Assembly (NCBI RefSeq): GCF_024055725.1
Contig: NZ_JAMXMX010000039.1
Span: forward strand, 1 to 48,475
Source of the DNA: Actinoallomurus spadix
Lineage (GTDB): Bacteria > Actinomycetota > Actinomycetes > Streptosporangiales > Streptosporangiaceae
DNA length: 48,475 bases
Direction of reading: 5' to 3'
The translations under genes were made by a program, and so were the position numbers. Below, piece by piece: positions 25,423 through 33,407 of the stretch. The notes under the pieces are model-generated. The model saw only the letters and a program-made list of their open reading frames with translations, searched no databases and was not told the origin of the DNA. The first letter of the stretch is position 1. Each line of letters opens with the position of its first letter.

Positions 25423-26661
25423 TCAGAAGTCCTCGTCCTCGTCCGCGGCACCGGCGCCGACACCCGCCAGAACGGGCTCGGGCTCGGGCGCCGGCTGCAG
25501 GGACTCGTACACCTTGACGGTCTCGTGCGCGACGCGCTCCCAGGCGAACCGCGACCGGACCCGGTCGACGGCGCCGATGCTGAGGGCCGTGCGCATCGTC
25601 GGGTCGGCCAGCAGGGCGCGGACGCGCCGGGCGATCTCCATCGGCCGGTCGGCCGGGACGTGGATGCCCGTGACGTTCTCGACCACCGAGTCGAGGTGAC
25701 CGCCGACGGGGGAGGCGACCACGGGAGTGCCGCACGCCATGGACTCCAGCGGCACCCGGCCGACGGTCTCCTGCGCGGGAACGCTGATCGTCAGGTCGGC
25801 CGAGCGCAGCAGCTTCGGCGCGTCGTTCGCCGAGACGCGGCCGATGAACGTCACGCGGTCGGCGACCCCGGCCTCCTTGGCCTTGATCCGCAGCTGGTGG
25901 ACTGTCTCGTCGGTCTCCAGGTCCTCACGGTCGGGGCCGCCGGCCACCACGAGCTCGGCGTCCGGGATCCGGGCCAGCGCCTGGATGACGGAGACCACGC
26001 CCTGGTGCCGGCCGACCTTCATCAGCGTGACGAGGCGCGGCGCGTCACCGCGCGGCAGGGACGGGCCGTTCGGGGCGAACTTCTCGACGTCGACGCCCGA
26101 GGGCACCAGCGTGATCTGGCGCCGCGAGATCCCCAGCCGTACGAGCTCGGTCCGCTCGCTCTCGGTCATCGCGACCACCGAGCGGACGCTGCGGCCGATG
26201 GCCTTCTCCAGGCGGACCCGCGTCGGCGAGCAGGGCTGCCCCGACCGGCTCAGGGTCGTCCCCAGGGTGTGGAAGGACTGGACGACCGGAATGTCGAGGC
26301 CGTTCGCCCCGGCGATCGCGGCCAGGCCGCTCACCCAGTGGTGCGCGTGCACCACGTCCGGGCGCCTGCCGTGCCAGCGCCGCGCCAGCTCCGCGCCGAA
26401 GTCGGCGAGGTAGGGCAGCAACTCGTCCTCCGCGAGCGGCCGGGCGGGCCCGACGGCAAGCTGCTCCACGGTGACTCCAGGAGCGAACCGCACCTTCTCC
26501 CGCGGGTCCCGCCCGTCCTGCCGGGTGAAGACGGTCACGCGGTGGCCCTGCCGCCCGAGCTCACGGGCCAGCTCGGCGACGTGCACTCCAAGGCCCTCGT
26601 CAAGGCCCTTGGCGGCACCGAGGGGGCTGTCCTGGACCGAGACCATGGCGATGTTCATCAT
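25423..26661 (-). CDS. Glycosyltransferase family 4 protein
   Basis: 412-residue retaining GT-B glycosyltransferase. The N-terminal acceptor domain shows GLGVHVAELARELGRQGHRV and DVVHAHHWVSGL. The nucleotide-sugar domain shows LVPSGVDVEKFAP, VTLMKVGRHQGV, FIGRVSANDAP and VPLESMACGTPVVAS (the E-x7-E-type region). An Ala/Glu/Asp-rich tail ends the protein. ATG at 26661 follows GGAGG by 7 bases; ATG at 26658 is equally possible. The donor is likely a nucleotide sugar, but the acceptor cannot be inferred. It lies upstream of the DUF6328 gene and 324 bases after the phosphatase gene. Confidence 0.92.
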   Translation of the reverse strand: MMNIAMVSVQDSPLGAAKGLDEGLGVHVAELARELGRQGHRVTVFTRQDGRDPREKVRFAPGVTVEQLAVGPARPLAEDELLPYLADFGAELARRWHGRRPDVVHAHHWVSGLAAIAGANGLDIPVVQSFHTLGTTLSRSGQPCSPTRVRLEKAIGRSVRSVVAMTESERTELVRLGISRRQITLVPSGVDVEKFAPNGPSLPRGDAPRLVTLMKVGRHQGVVSVIQALARIPDAELVVAGGPDREDLETDETVHQLRIKAKEAGVADRVTFIGRVSANDAPKLLRSADLTISVPAQETVGRVPLESMACGTPVVASPVGGHLDSVVENVTGIHVPADRPMEIARRVRALLADPTMRTALSIGAVDRVRSRFAWERVAHETVKVYESLQPAPEPEPVLAGVGAGAADEDEDF

Positions 26662-26985
26662 CGAGCAACCTCCGAGAAGATCAGGCGACCGGGCGCGTCG
26701 GTGTCCGCGACGATCTCGGCCCGTCCGGCTCCCGTACGTACGGGAAGGGAGCCGTGGGAGTGATCGGGGATGGGGAATGCGCGCGTGCACTCACGGCCAG
26801 GGACGTTGCCTGGAGCCGTGGGGGAAAGAGAGGAAACCGCCGACGTCAGGCCGCTGACCGGGCCTGGACTGTATGTACGCATGCACACCCTCCGGAGATC
26901 GAGGGCGGGTATGCCGCCCTCCGGTGGTGTGCCTGCGTCTTAGGCACGAGTTCCTGGACCCAATTATTACCTCATGTCGCGGCGA
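26662..26985. other. 324-bp gap with a two-state hairpin element
   Basis: No gene seen. Between the phosphatase stop and the glycosyltransferase start (both minus strand) lies a compact structure at 26883-26947. An outer stem, GCACACC (26883-26889) with GGTGTGC (26926-26932), encloses an 8-bp hairpin, GAGGGCGG (26901-26908) / CCGCCCTC (26914-26921). A second hairpin, GTGCCT (26929-26934) / AGGCAC (26942-26947), shares four bases with the outer stem, so both cannot form fully at once. It may be the phosphatase terminator or a leader switch. The part next to the phosphatase stop is locally AT-rich. Confidence 0.5.
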
Positions 26986-28893
26986 TTAAACAGCCGACCC
27001 GGAAACCGCGATCCGGCCGCCGGTGTCCGCGGTGACGCGCAGGGCCAACATCGACACGTCATCGCGCAGCTCACCGCCGCAGAACTCGAGCAGGGCGTGC
27101 TCCACCGCGAGCGGCATGTCGGCGACCGGACCGTCGGCGTGCGCGGCGAGGATCTCGACCAGGCGCTCGTGCCCGAAGCGGTTCCGCAGCGCGTCGGAGC
27201 TCTCCACGAGGCCGTCGGAGTACAGGAACAGCGTGTCCCCGGCCTCCAGGTCGAGCGACTCGACCCCGACCTCGAAGTCGTCGGCGAACAGGCCGAGCGG
27301 GATCCCGCCGCCGCTCAGCGTGCGGATCAGGCCGTCGCGCCGGATCAGCACCACAGGCGGATGCCCGGCGCTGCCGATCATGACGGAGAGGCCGTCGTCG
27401 CGTGGCTCGACGCAGGCCATCACGGCGGTGACGAACCGCCCCTCCTGGTCGAGCAGCGTCTCGTTGACCATCGCCAGGACCTCGTCGGGCTTGGCGTTCC
27501 ACCGGCCGAGGATCCGGATGCCGTGCCGCGCCCCGGCGTTCACGGCCGTGGCGTCCTCGCCCTTCCCGCAGACGTCGCCGAGGGCCACCCCCCAGCCCGC
27601 CGCGGTCGGGAACACGTCGTAGAAGTCACCGCCGAACCCGCCGTCCCGCGTCGCCACGACGTACCGCGCGGACACCTCGGTGCCGGGGATGGCCGGCAGC
27701 TCACGCGGCAGCAGGCCGGCGCGCAGCCGCTCCGTCACCTCCATGCGGCGGCGGTAGCGCCGCCCGGTCCGGATCACCAGGGCGAGGTTGCGGGCCAGCC
27801 GCTCGACCAGCCCGAGGTCCATCAGGTCGAACGGCCCCTGCTCGCCCGAGACGGTGAGCGTGAGGGTGCCCAGGGTGTGCTCGCCGTCGTCCAGCGGCAC
27901 GCAGATCAGCGAGGACGCCTCCATCAGCCCGCACACGGGCAGCCCGGCCTCCGTCGTGCCGAGCGTCCGCAGATCGTCGATATGGGCCTGCAGGACCGAC
28001 TGGCCGCTGTCGTACACCAGGGCGGGCAGCGAGCCGGGGCCCGGATGGACGTTCTCCAGCATGCGGGCGATCTGGGTACGGCGCTCGTCGTCCGGGCCCA
28101 TGACGACCTGACGCCGCAGGGCGCCGTTGCGCTCCACATCGACGATCACCCAGTCGGCGAGCTCGGCCGCGAGCAGCCGCGCCGAGCGGCGGACGGCCAC
28201 CGACTCGGTCAGCGAGTCGTCCTCCAGCAGCATCCCGGTCGCCGTCGCGAGGACGTCCATCCGGTGCACCACCGTGGCGACCGCGTCGTCCGTGGCCGAC
28301 ACCTCGGGCGCGGCCTCCTGCGCGTCCGGCTCCTTCGTCGACGGGGCGGTCGCGGCGACCACGAGCGGCTCGGGCTCCCCGCTCACCCAGATCCGAGCGA
28401 GCGTCACGTCGGCGAACACCGGGCCGTGCTTGGAAAGGAAGCGCACCCGTGTACGGCGCCGCTGACCCGAGTGGAACACCCCCGCGATGTGCGAGCCGAC
28501 CGCCGCCCGGGTCGCCATGTCGCAGAACACCGGGAACGGCTTGCCGGTGAGGTACCCGGCGGACGAGCCGAGCAGGGCGCCCGCCTGGCGGTTCACCCGG
28601 CGGACCGTGCCGTCGCGCTCGAGCAGGAACAGCGGCACCGGGGCGTCCTGGAACACCGTGCGCAGCATCCGGCGCTCGCTCTCGGCGGCCTCGGACCGCG
28701 CCTCCGCGGACGCCCGGCCGTCACCGGTGGCGCCGAGCGCCGCCACGGCCAGCTCGAGCTCGACCAGGGCCGCCTCCAGGAGCGGGCCCGCGTCGGCGTC
28801 GGGCAGGGCCGCGGCGCTGCGGAGCTCACTCAGCCGGATCTTGAGCTTGGCGGTGTCCTGGATGAGGGACTGGGTCTCCTGCTGGTCGGACAT
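26986..28893 (-). CDS. PAS-GAF-PP2C (SpoIIE/RsbU-type) protein phosphatase
   Basis: 635 residues. A helical N-terminus (1-70) precedes a PAS domain (about 75-180; VFQDAPVPLFLLERDGTVRR), a GAF domain (about 215-375) and a SpoIIE-type PP2C phosphatase (about 395-620). The phosphatase is marked by LRAGLLPRELPAIPGTEVSA, GGFGGDFYDVFPT (metal Asp), VALGDVCGKGEDA and LFLYSDGLVESSD, with DDVSMLALRV at the end. Such proteins dephosphorylate anti-anti-sigma factors to free a stress sigma factor. ATG at 28893 has GGGAGG just upstream. It lies 60 bases after the ANTAR gene on the same strand. No sigma/anti-sigma partner gene is adjacent. Confidence 0.95.
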   Translation of the reverse strand: MSDQQETQSLIQDTAKLKIRLSELRSAAALPDADAGPLLEAALVELELAVAALGATGDGRASAEARSEAAESERRMLRTVFQDAPVPLFLLERDGTVRRVNRQAGALLGSSAGYLTGKPFPVFCDMATRAAVGSHIAGVFHSGQRRRTRVRFLSKHGPVFADVTLARIWVSGEPEPLVVAATAPSTKEPDAQEAAPEVSATDDAVATVVHRMDVLATATGMLLEDDSLTESVAVRRSARLLAAELADWVIVDVERNGALRRQVVMGPDDERRTQIARMLENVHPGPGSLPALVYDSGQSVLQAHIDDLRTLGTTEAGLPVCGLMEASSLICVPLDDGEHTLGTLTLTVSGEQGPFDLMDLGLVERLARNLALVIRTGRRYRRRMEVTERLRAGLLPRELPAIPGTEVSARYVVATRDGGFGGDFYDVFPTAAGWGVALGDVCGKGEDATAVNAGARHGIRILGRWNAKPDEVLAMVNETLLDQEGRFVTAVMACVEPRDDGLSVMIGSAGHPPVVLIRRDGLIRTLSGGGIPLGLFADDFEVGVESLDLEAGDTLFLYSDGLVESSDALRNRFGHERLVEILAAHADGPVADMPLAVEHALLEFCGGELRDDVSMLALRVTADTGGRIAVSGSAV

Positions 28894-28953
28894 GTCCCTC
28901 CCAGCCTGGCACGTGATCACTGCCCGCGTCCGAATCGGGCGGCTGTTCGTACT

Positions 28954-29718
28954 CTAACGGCCATTCCTGGCGCCAGCGAGACCGGACCGCCCCGTGCCGT
29001 CGCCGTCCGGGCCGCTGCCCTCGACGATCCGCCGCGCCAGCGCCGTCAGCTTGACGTGCCGGGTCTGCGAGATCCGTTTGAGCTCGTTGAACGCGGTCTC
29101 GGCGTCACAGCCCATCGCGTGCATCAGCACGCCCTTCGCCTGGTCCACGACGGCCCGCGCCTCCACGGCCTGCTGCAACTGCACCGCCGTACGGTGGGCG
29201 TCCTCGTAGTGCCGGGTGTTGGACACGGCCGCGCCGCCCTGCGCGGCCAGGAGGGCGCCGAGCCCCAGCTCCCGCCGGTCGAGCGCGCCGGGCACCACGC
29301 CGTACATCATCAGCGTCATCAGGATCGGCCCGGTGCGGTGCACGGTCGTGGCGAAGCACCGCACCCCCCGCTGCAGGGCGATCGGGGTGAAGGCGGGCCA
29401 TCGGGTCTCGACCAGCGTGTCGGAGCAGAAGATCGAGGTCTCGCTGCGCGCCACGTCGAAGACCGGGCCGTCCCGGCGGGCGCACTGCACGTCGATGAGA
29501 TGGGACAGGTCCGGATGGGTGCTGGTGACGTCGCGGGGTTCGGGATCGTCCCCGGCGGTCCACCGGATCCCGCTCGCCCCCGCGCATCCCCGGACCGTAC
29601 GGACCGCGAGCTCGGTCACGCGCCGCAGCGCCGCCGTCTCCGACGCCTCGTGGATGAGGCCCAGGCGGGCGATCTCGACGGCCAGTTCACTGCTGATCTG
29701 CGGTCCCACGCCGTCCAC
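28954..29718 (-). CDS. GAF-ANTAR transcription antitermination regulator
   Basis: 254 residues. An N-terminal GAF sensor domain (about 10-180) is followed by an ANTAR RNA-binding domain (about 190-245): ALQQAVEARAVVDQAKGVLM-like sequence (QLQQAVEARAVVDQAKGVLM), MGCDAETAFNELKRISQTRH and LTALARRIVEG. ANTAR proteins bind paired hairpins with hexanucleotide loops to prevent termination. GTG at 29718 is chosen because AGGGGG lies about 5 bases upstream; it begins 10 bases after the CBS stop, so the two are co-transcribed. The signal sensed by the GAF domain is unknown. Confidence 0.93.
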   Translation of the reverse strand: MDGVGPQISSELAVEIARLGLIHEASETAALRRVTELAVRTVRGCAGASGIRWTAGDDPEPRDVTSTHPDLSHLIDVQCARRDGPVFDVARSETSIFCSDTLVETRWPAFTPIALQRGVRCFATTVHRTGPILMTLMMYGVVPGALDRRELGLGALLAAQGGAAVSNTRHYEDAHRTAVQLQQAVEARAVVDQAKGVLMHAMGCDAETAFNELKRISQTRHVKLTALARRIVEGSGPDGDGTGRSGLAGARNGR

Positions 29719-29728
29719 GGTAACCCCC

Positions 29729-30193
29729 TCAGCCTGCCGGACGTGCGCTGCCGGGGGCGGCGCGGGCACCCGGATCGTCACCCGTCAGGTCGTTCGTCGT
29801 GTCGCCGGCCACGTCGCCGGTGATGTCGGCGGCCATGACGTCGCGGAGTGAGACGATGCCCACCGCCCTGCCCTCCTCCACCACGGGGAGCCGCCGCACG
29901 CCTCGCTCGCGCATGAGGCGCACGGCGGCCTCGGCCTCGTCATCGGGCCCGATCGTCACCACGCCGGCGCTGCAGACCTGGTCCAGTCGGGTGCCGTACA
30001 GGTCGCGTCCTTCCGCCACGGCGCGTACGACGATGTCGCGGTCGGTCAGCAGTCCGCACAACCGGCCCGCCTGCGTCACCAGCACCCCGCCGATGCCCTG
30101 GTCGCGCATCAGCCGGGCGGCCTCGGTGAGCGGCGCGTCGAGAGGGAGGGCGACCGGTTCGGGCGTCATCACATCGCGTACTTTTTGCGCCAT
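29729..30193 (-). CDS. CBS-domain protein (Hrp1-like)
   Basis: 154 residues with two CBS motifs making one Bateman module: VRDVMTPEPVALPLDAPLTE, then MRDQGIGGVLVTQAGRLCG and LLTDRDIVVRAVAEG (first), and VCSAGVVTIGPDDEAEAAVR, RERGVRRLPVVEEGRAVGIV and SLRDVM (second). Such modules bind adenine nucleotides. The tail from about residue 126 is Asp/Thr/Gly/Ala-rich and probably disordered. ATG at 30193 is chosen; GGGAG lies 8-9 bases upstream, and that site falls in one arm of a perfect 11-bp inverted repeat. GTG at 30202 is an alternative start. It heads the ANTAR-phosphatase gene series. Confidence 0.92.
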   Translation of the reverse strand: MAQKVRDVMTPEPVALPLDAPLTEAARLMRDQGIGGVLVTQAGRLCGLLTDRDIVVRAVAEGRDLYGTRLDQVCSAGVVTIGPDDEAEAAVRLMRERGVRRLPVVEEGRAVGIVSLRDVMAADITGDVAGDTTNDLTGDDPGARAAPGSARPAG

Positions 30194-30194
30194 T

Positions 30195-30304
30195 GCGAAC
30201 ACTCCCTTCGCCCGTCATGCGCCGACTACCCCCGAAGGCGGGTCTTATTCCGAACCGGGGCGCGGTGCGGATTATGGGCGTCGACGGAGGGTCGGAGTGT
30301 TCGC
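30195..30304 (-). promoter_or_regulatory. Leader with inverted repeat covering the CBS gene ribosome-binding site
   Basis: On the minus strand GCGAACACTCC (30304-30294) is perfectly complementary to GGAGTGTTCGC (30205-30195), which contains the GGGAG ribosome-binding site and ends one base before the ATG at 30193. The 88 enclosed bases can form more hairpins, including a CCTTCG/CGAAGG pair (30205-30210 with 30233-30238) that would compete at the edge. If transcribed whole, the helix would block initiation until opened. A stress-type promoter inside the loop (GGGTAG on the minus strand) would instead leave the upstream arm untranscribed. Confidence 0.45.
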
Positions 30305-30317
30305 CGTATCCCGATCG

Positions 30318-30956
30318 TCAGAAGTCGAAGATCGAAGCCGTCTTGGCCCGCAGCACGCAGGTGTTGGGGTACTGCCCGGTGACCTTGACCGGCTCGCCGC
30401 GCCACTGCCCTTCCGCGCTCACCGTGACCGGTGAGTAGATCATGAAGCAGGCCCGGGGGTTCCTCCGGTCGGGGGCGACCGTGAGGTCGCGGCGCGCCTT
30501 GTCGAGGTCCGCGCACGCCTGCGCGGCCTTCGGATGGGTGCCGCCCACCGGATCGCACTGCAGCGTCACCGTACGCGGGAGGGCCGAGCCCACCGTGGTC
30601 CGCAGGGTCAGCAGGGTCGCACCCGGCGCGGCCTGCCCGGCTACCGGGCTCGCGGACGGCGGCACCGGGGCGCCGGCACCGTCCTGCGGCGGCGTCGTGA
30701 CCGACACCGGGGCCCCGACCTCCGAGACCGGCGGCACGCGTTCGCTGAACCGCTCCGGGGTGTCCGCGGTGGTGTCCGCGTCATGGATCATCGCCCCGGG
30801 TGGCGCGGGCCGGATGTGCCGCCCCGCGTGCGGCCGAACGGCGCCCTTGCCGGTGCCCGTCGACGGTGGCGCCGGTCTCGTCTCGGCTCCGGCCGCGGAG
30901 GCCGAGAGCACTGCCGGAATTGCGGCGGCGATGGAACACGCCAGAATGATTCGCAT
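30318..30956 (-). CDS. Subtilisin inhibitor-like (SSI, I16) secreted protein
   Basis: 212 residues. Signal peptide MRIILACSIAAAIPAVLSAS followed by a long Pro/Thr/Ala-rich linker (to about residue 110), then the SSI domain: LTLRTTVGSALPRTVTLQCD, THPKAAQACADLDKARRDL and ACFMIYSPVTVSAEGQWRGE, ending NTCVL. Four conserved cysteines give the two family disulfides. By alignment with Streptomyces SSI the reactive site is CFMIYSP, with Met as P1 and Ile as P1'. SSI proteins inhibit secreted serine proteases. The long linker before the domain is not typical of the short classical inhibitors and could tether it. It is divergent from the MinD-like gene. Confidence 0.9.
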   Translation of the reverse strand: MRIILACSIAAAIPAVLSASAAGAETRPAPPSTGTGKGAVRPHAGRHIRPAPPGAMIHDADTTADTPERFSERVPPVSEVGAPVSVTTPPQDGAGAPVPPSASPVAGQAAPGATLLTLRTTVGSALPRTVTLQCDPVGGTHPKAAQACADLDKARRDLTVAPDRRNPRACFMIYSPVTVSAEGQWRGEPVKVTGQYPNTCVLRAKTASIFDF

Positions 30957-31134
30957 TTGTCGTTCCCCCCGAAAAGTCCGCCTGATCAGCGGAGCTCAAT
31001 CGCTCACTGTAGCGCACTGATCTCGGACCGTAATTGGGCCGCATGTCCGCAGCCGACGCCCCTGACGGGCTCGCGCCGATAGGATCAGTAGCGTTTCCAC
31101 CCCCATACGCCCGGTTCAGGCCGAGAGGAGACCG

Positions 31135-33360
31135 GTGTCCGAACAGCCCTGGCAGGTCACCGTGCTCGCCGAGCTCGGCATTCCCCTGTCCGGGCTCATG
31201 GTCTCCGATCCGAGCGGCCGTCCCGTTCCCTCGGCCACGCAGAACACGGCCGGGAGCCAGGCGCCGCCCGCCGGTGTCCCCGAGGCCCCGCCCGCGCCGC
31301 CCGCCACCGCCCCGCCGGCGACCGGGCCGGCCCGGCAGGACGATCCACACCCGCCGGAGGACGTCCCTCCGATCGGATCGCCGGACGTCCCCCCGGTTCC
31401 GGCCGAACGCACCGCCGCCGATCCGGAGAGCGATGCGCCTCCGGCCGGTGACCGGCCCTACCTCGCCGACCAGCCAGTGATCGGTGGCACGGTCCACGAC
31501 GACCGGGCCGTCGCGTTCGGCGGCTTCAGCGGTGACTCGACCGCGCCGACCCGTCCGCCGCAGGAAGAACAGCCGGGGTCCCGGCCGGAGCCGCCGGGGC
31601 AGCAGGCACCGGCCCCGTCCTGGGACCAGACCGCCCCGCCTCAGTGGGAACGGACCCCGTCGCAGGCGGACCCGACCGCACCCGCGCAGTGGGAACAGAC
31701 GCCGGCGCAGGCGGACCAGGCTCCTCCGGCGCAGTGGGAACAGACATCGTCGCAGGCGGAACCCGTACCTCCGGCGCAGTGGGAACCGGCGCCGGCGCAG
31801 GCGGAGCCGGCGGCACCGCAGGCCGACCAGGCCCCTTCCGCACAGAGGGTGCAGTTCCCTCCGCAGACGGAACAGCCCGTGCCGGGGTGGGGCCAAGCGG
31901 CGCCGCAGGCGGAGCCGGCGCCTCCGGCGCAGTGGGCGCAATTCCCGCCGCAGGCGGACCAAGCGCCGCCGCCGGAGTGGGACCAGCCGGTGCCACAGGC
32001 GGAGCAGGCGCCGCCGGAGTGGGGCCAGCCGGTGCCACAGGCCGACCAGGTGCCCCCGGCACAGTGGGCGCAGTTCCCCGCGCCGACGGAGCAACCCCCG
32101 CCGGACCAGTGGGAGCAGGCGCAGCCTGACCAGCGGGGGCAGGCGCAGCCCGACCCTTGGGGGCAGGCGCAGCCGGGCCAGTGGGAGCAGGCGTCGCCGG
32201 ACCCGAACGCCCCTGCCGCGGTGTGGCCCGACCTCCCGGCAGAGGGCGAGCAGGGCCCGGCGTCGTGGGATCCGCCGCAGCAGGCGGGATGGGATCAGGC
32301 CGCCCAGCCGTCCTGGGGGGCTGAGGCGGCGGCGCCGCAGGAGTCCTGGCCGTCGTCCGGTGCCGACGCGTGGCGGCAGGATCCCGAGGCTCCGCCGGAT
32401 CGTCCGGCGCAGGGCTCACCCGCGTCCGGTCCCGCGCCGCTGGGGCCGCCTGTGACGGGCGGGCCGATGGCGCCGCGCGATCTCGTGCGCCGGTCCGCGT
32501 ACGGCGACCCGCTGGTACGCCGCATGTCCCGGGGCGTGCGCCGGGCCATGGGTGCCGCCGCGGCGAACGACGTCCGCAAGGCGACGGACGTGGCGGCCGT
32601 GCTGAGCCGGCCCGTCCCGTCCTGCCGGCAGATCGTTGTCACGAGCATCCGGGGCGGCGCCGGCAAGACGACCGTCGCGGGGCTGACCGCGACCGTGATC
32701 GCGCAGTACCGGCAGGACCGCGTCCTGGCCGTGGACGCCGACTCCGGGCTCGGTTCGCTGCCCTTGCGGATGGGCGTCGGCCCGCGCCTGTCGCTTCACG
32801 ACCTGACGTCGTCGCCGCAGCCGAGGTCGTTCGAGGAGGCGTCCCGGTACCTCGCCCAGACCACGGACGGTCTCTGGGTGCTGTCCGGGACCGCCGGAGG
32901 ACGGATCACCGGAGAGCTCGACCTCACCACCTTCCGTACGGCGGCGGGCGTGATGAGCCGCTACTTCGCCGCGTCCGTGATCGACTGTGGGGCAGGGCTG
33001 CTGCCGGAACTGCAGCGCGGCATCATGGCCGAGGCCCACGCGCAGGTCATGGTCACGCCGGGTACGGTCGACGGGGCGCTCAGCGCGCACGGTGCCCTGG
33101 AGTGGCAGGCGAACAACGGCTACGAGCACCTCCTGCCCCGTACGGTGATCGCGTTCGTGACGCACACCCCGCACGTCGACGCCGATCTGACGCGGGCAGC
33201 GCAGATGCTCAGCTCGGGCGGGTTGCCGGTGGTGCACATCCCCTATGACCGCCATCTGGCCGCCGGAACGGCGGTGGAGTCCGCGCGGATCGGCCACGAG
33301 ACCCGGGCGGCGGTCATCCGGATCGCGGTCGAGGCGTTCGCGCGGGCGGTCGCCGCGTGA
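31135..33360 (+). CDS. Pro/Gln-rich MinD/ParA-like ATPase, type VII secretion-associated (EspI-like)
   Basis: 741 residues. A short folded N-terminus (MSEQPWQVTVLAELGIPLSG) leads to about 450 residues of Pro/Gln/Ala/Glu low-complexity sequence with PPAQWEQ-type repeats. The C-terminal MinD-like ATPase (about 440-741) has deviant Walker A SIRGGAGKTTVAG (about 502-514), VLAVDADSGLGSLPLRMG and ASVIDCGAGLL. The architecture matches EspI-type ATPases of ESX loci, and the downstream DUF6177 gene supports this. GTG start with GAGGAG 4 bases upstream. It is probably the first gene of a four-ORF operon. It may be a peripheral membrane regulator; the role is inferred from family and context. Confidence 0.85.
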   Translation: MSEQPWQVTVLAELGIPLSGLMVSDPSGRPVPSATQNTAGSQAPPAGVPEAPPAPPATAPPATGPARQDDPHPPEDVPPIGSPDVPPVPAERTAADPESDAPPAGDRPYLADQPVIGGTVHDDRAVAFGGFSGDSTAPTRPPQEEQPGSRPEPPGQQAPAPSWDQTAPPQWERTPSQADPTAPAQWEQTPAQADQAPPAQWEQTSSQAEPVPPAQWEPAPAQAEPAAPQADQAPSAQRVQFPPQTEQPVPGWGQAAPQAEPAPPAQWAQFPPQADQAPPPEWDQPVPQAEQAPPEWGQPVPQADQVPPAQWAQFPAPTEQPPPDQWEQAQPDQRGQAQPDPWGQAQPGQWEQASPDPNAPAAVWPDLPAEGEQGPASWDPPQQAGWDQAAQPSWGAEAAAPQESWPSSGADAWRQDPEAPPDRPAQGSPASGPAPLGPPVTGGPMAPRDLVRRSAYGDPLVRRMSRGVRRAMGAAAANDVRKATDVAAVLSRPVPSCRQIVVTSIRGGAGKTTVAGLTATVIAQYRQDRVLAVDADSGLGSLPLRMGVGPRLSLHDLTSSPQPRSFEEASRYLAQTTDGLWVLSGTAGGRITGELDLTTFRTAAGVMSRYFAASVIDCGAGLLPELQRGIMAEAHAQVMVTPGTVDGALSAHGALEWQANNGYEHLLPRTVIAFVTHTPHVDADLTRAAQMLSSGGLPVVHIPYDRHLAAGTAVESARIGHETRAAVIRIAVEAFARAVAA
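31630..32210 (+). repeat. Coding low-complexity repeats (PPAQWEQ / AQADQ)
   Basis: Inside the MinD-like gene the codons repeat a unit of about 15-20 residues built from PPAQWEQ, PAQAD/EQ and AQFPPQ. Roughly ten degenerate copies are present, ending with QAQPDQ/QAQPGQ repeats. Copies differ at the DNA level, so this is an older expansion rather than a fresh duplication. Confidence 0.75.
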
Positions 33361-33407
33361 CGACGACCCCCGGCAGGCGAGACGCTCCCCGATAGGAGGT
33401 GAGGTTC

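Noticed and set aside
26883-26947. Canonical ANTAR target RNA
   Set aside because: ANTAR targets are two hairpins with six-base loops having A first and G fourth. The loops here are 7 and 5 bases and do not fit, so the element is kept only as an unexplained structure.
28954-29781. Longer form of the ANTAR protein starting at 29781
   Set aside because: It would overlap the CBS gene by about 50 bases. GTG at 29718 has a good ribosome-binding site and begins next to the CBS stop.
33399-33401. GTG start for the small protein of the MinD-DUF6177 module
   Set aside because: This GTG is part of the AGGAGGTG ribosome-binding site itself. TTG at 33408 is correctly spaced from it.
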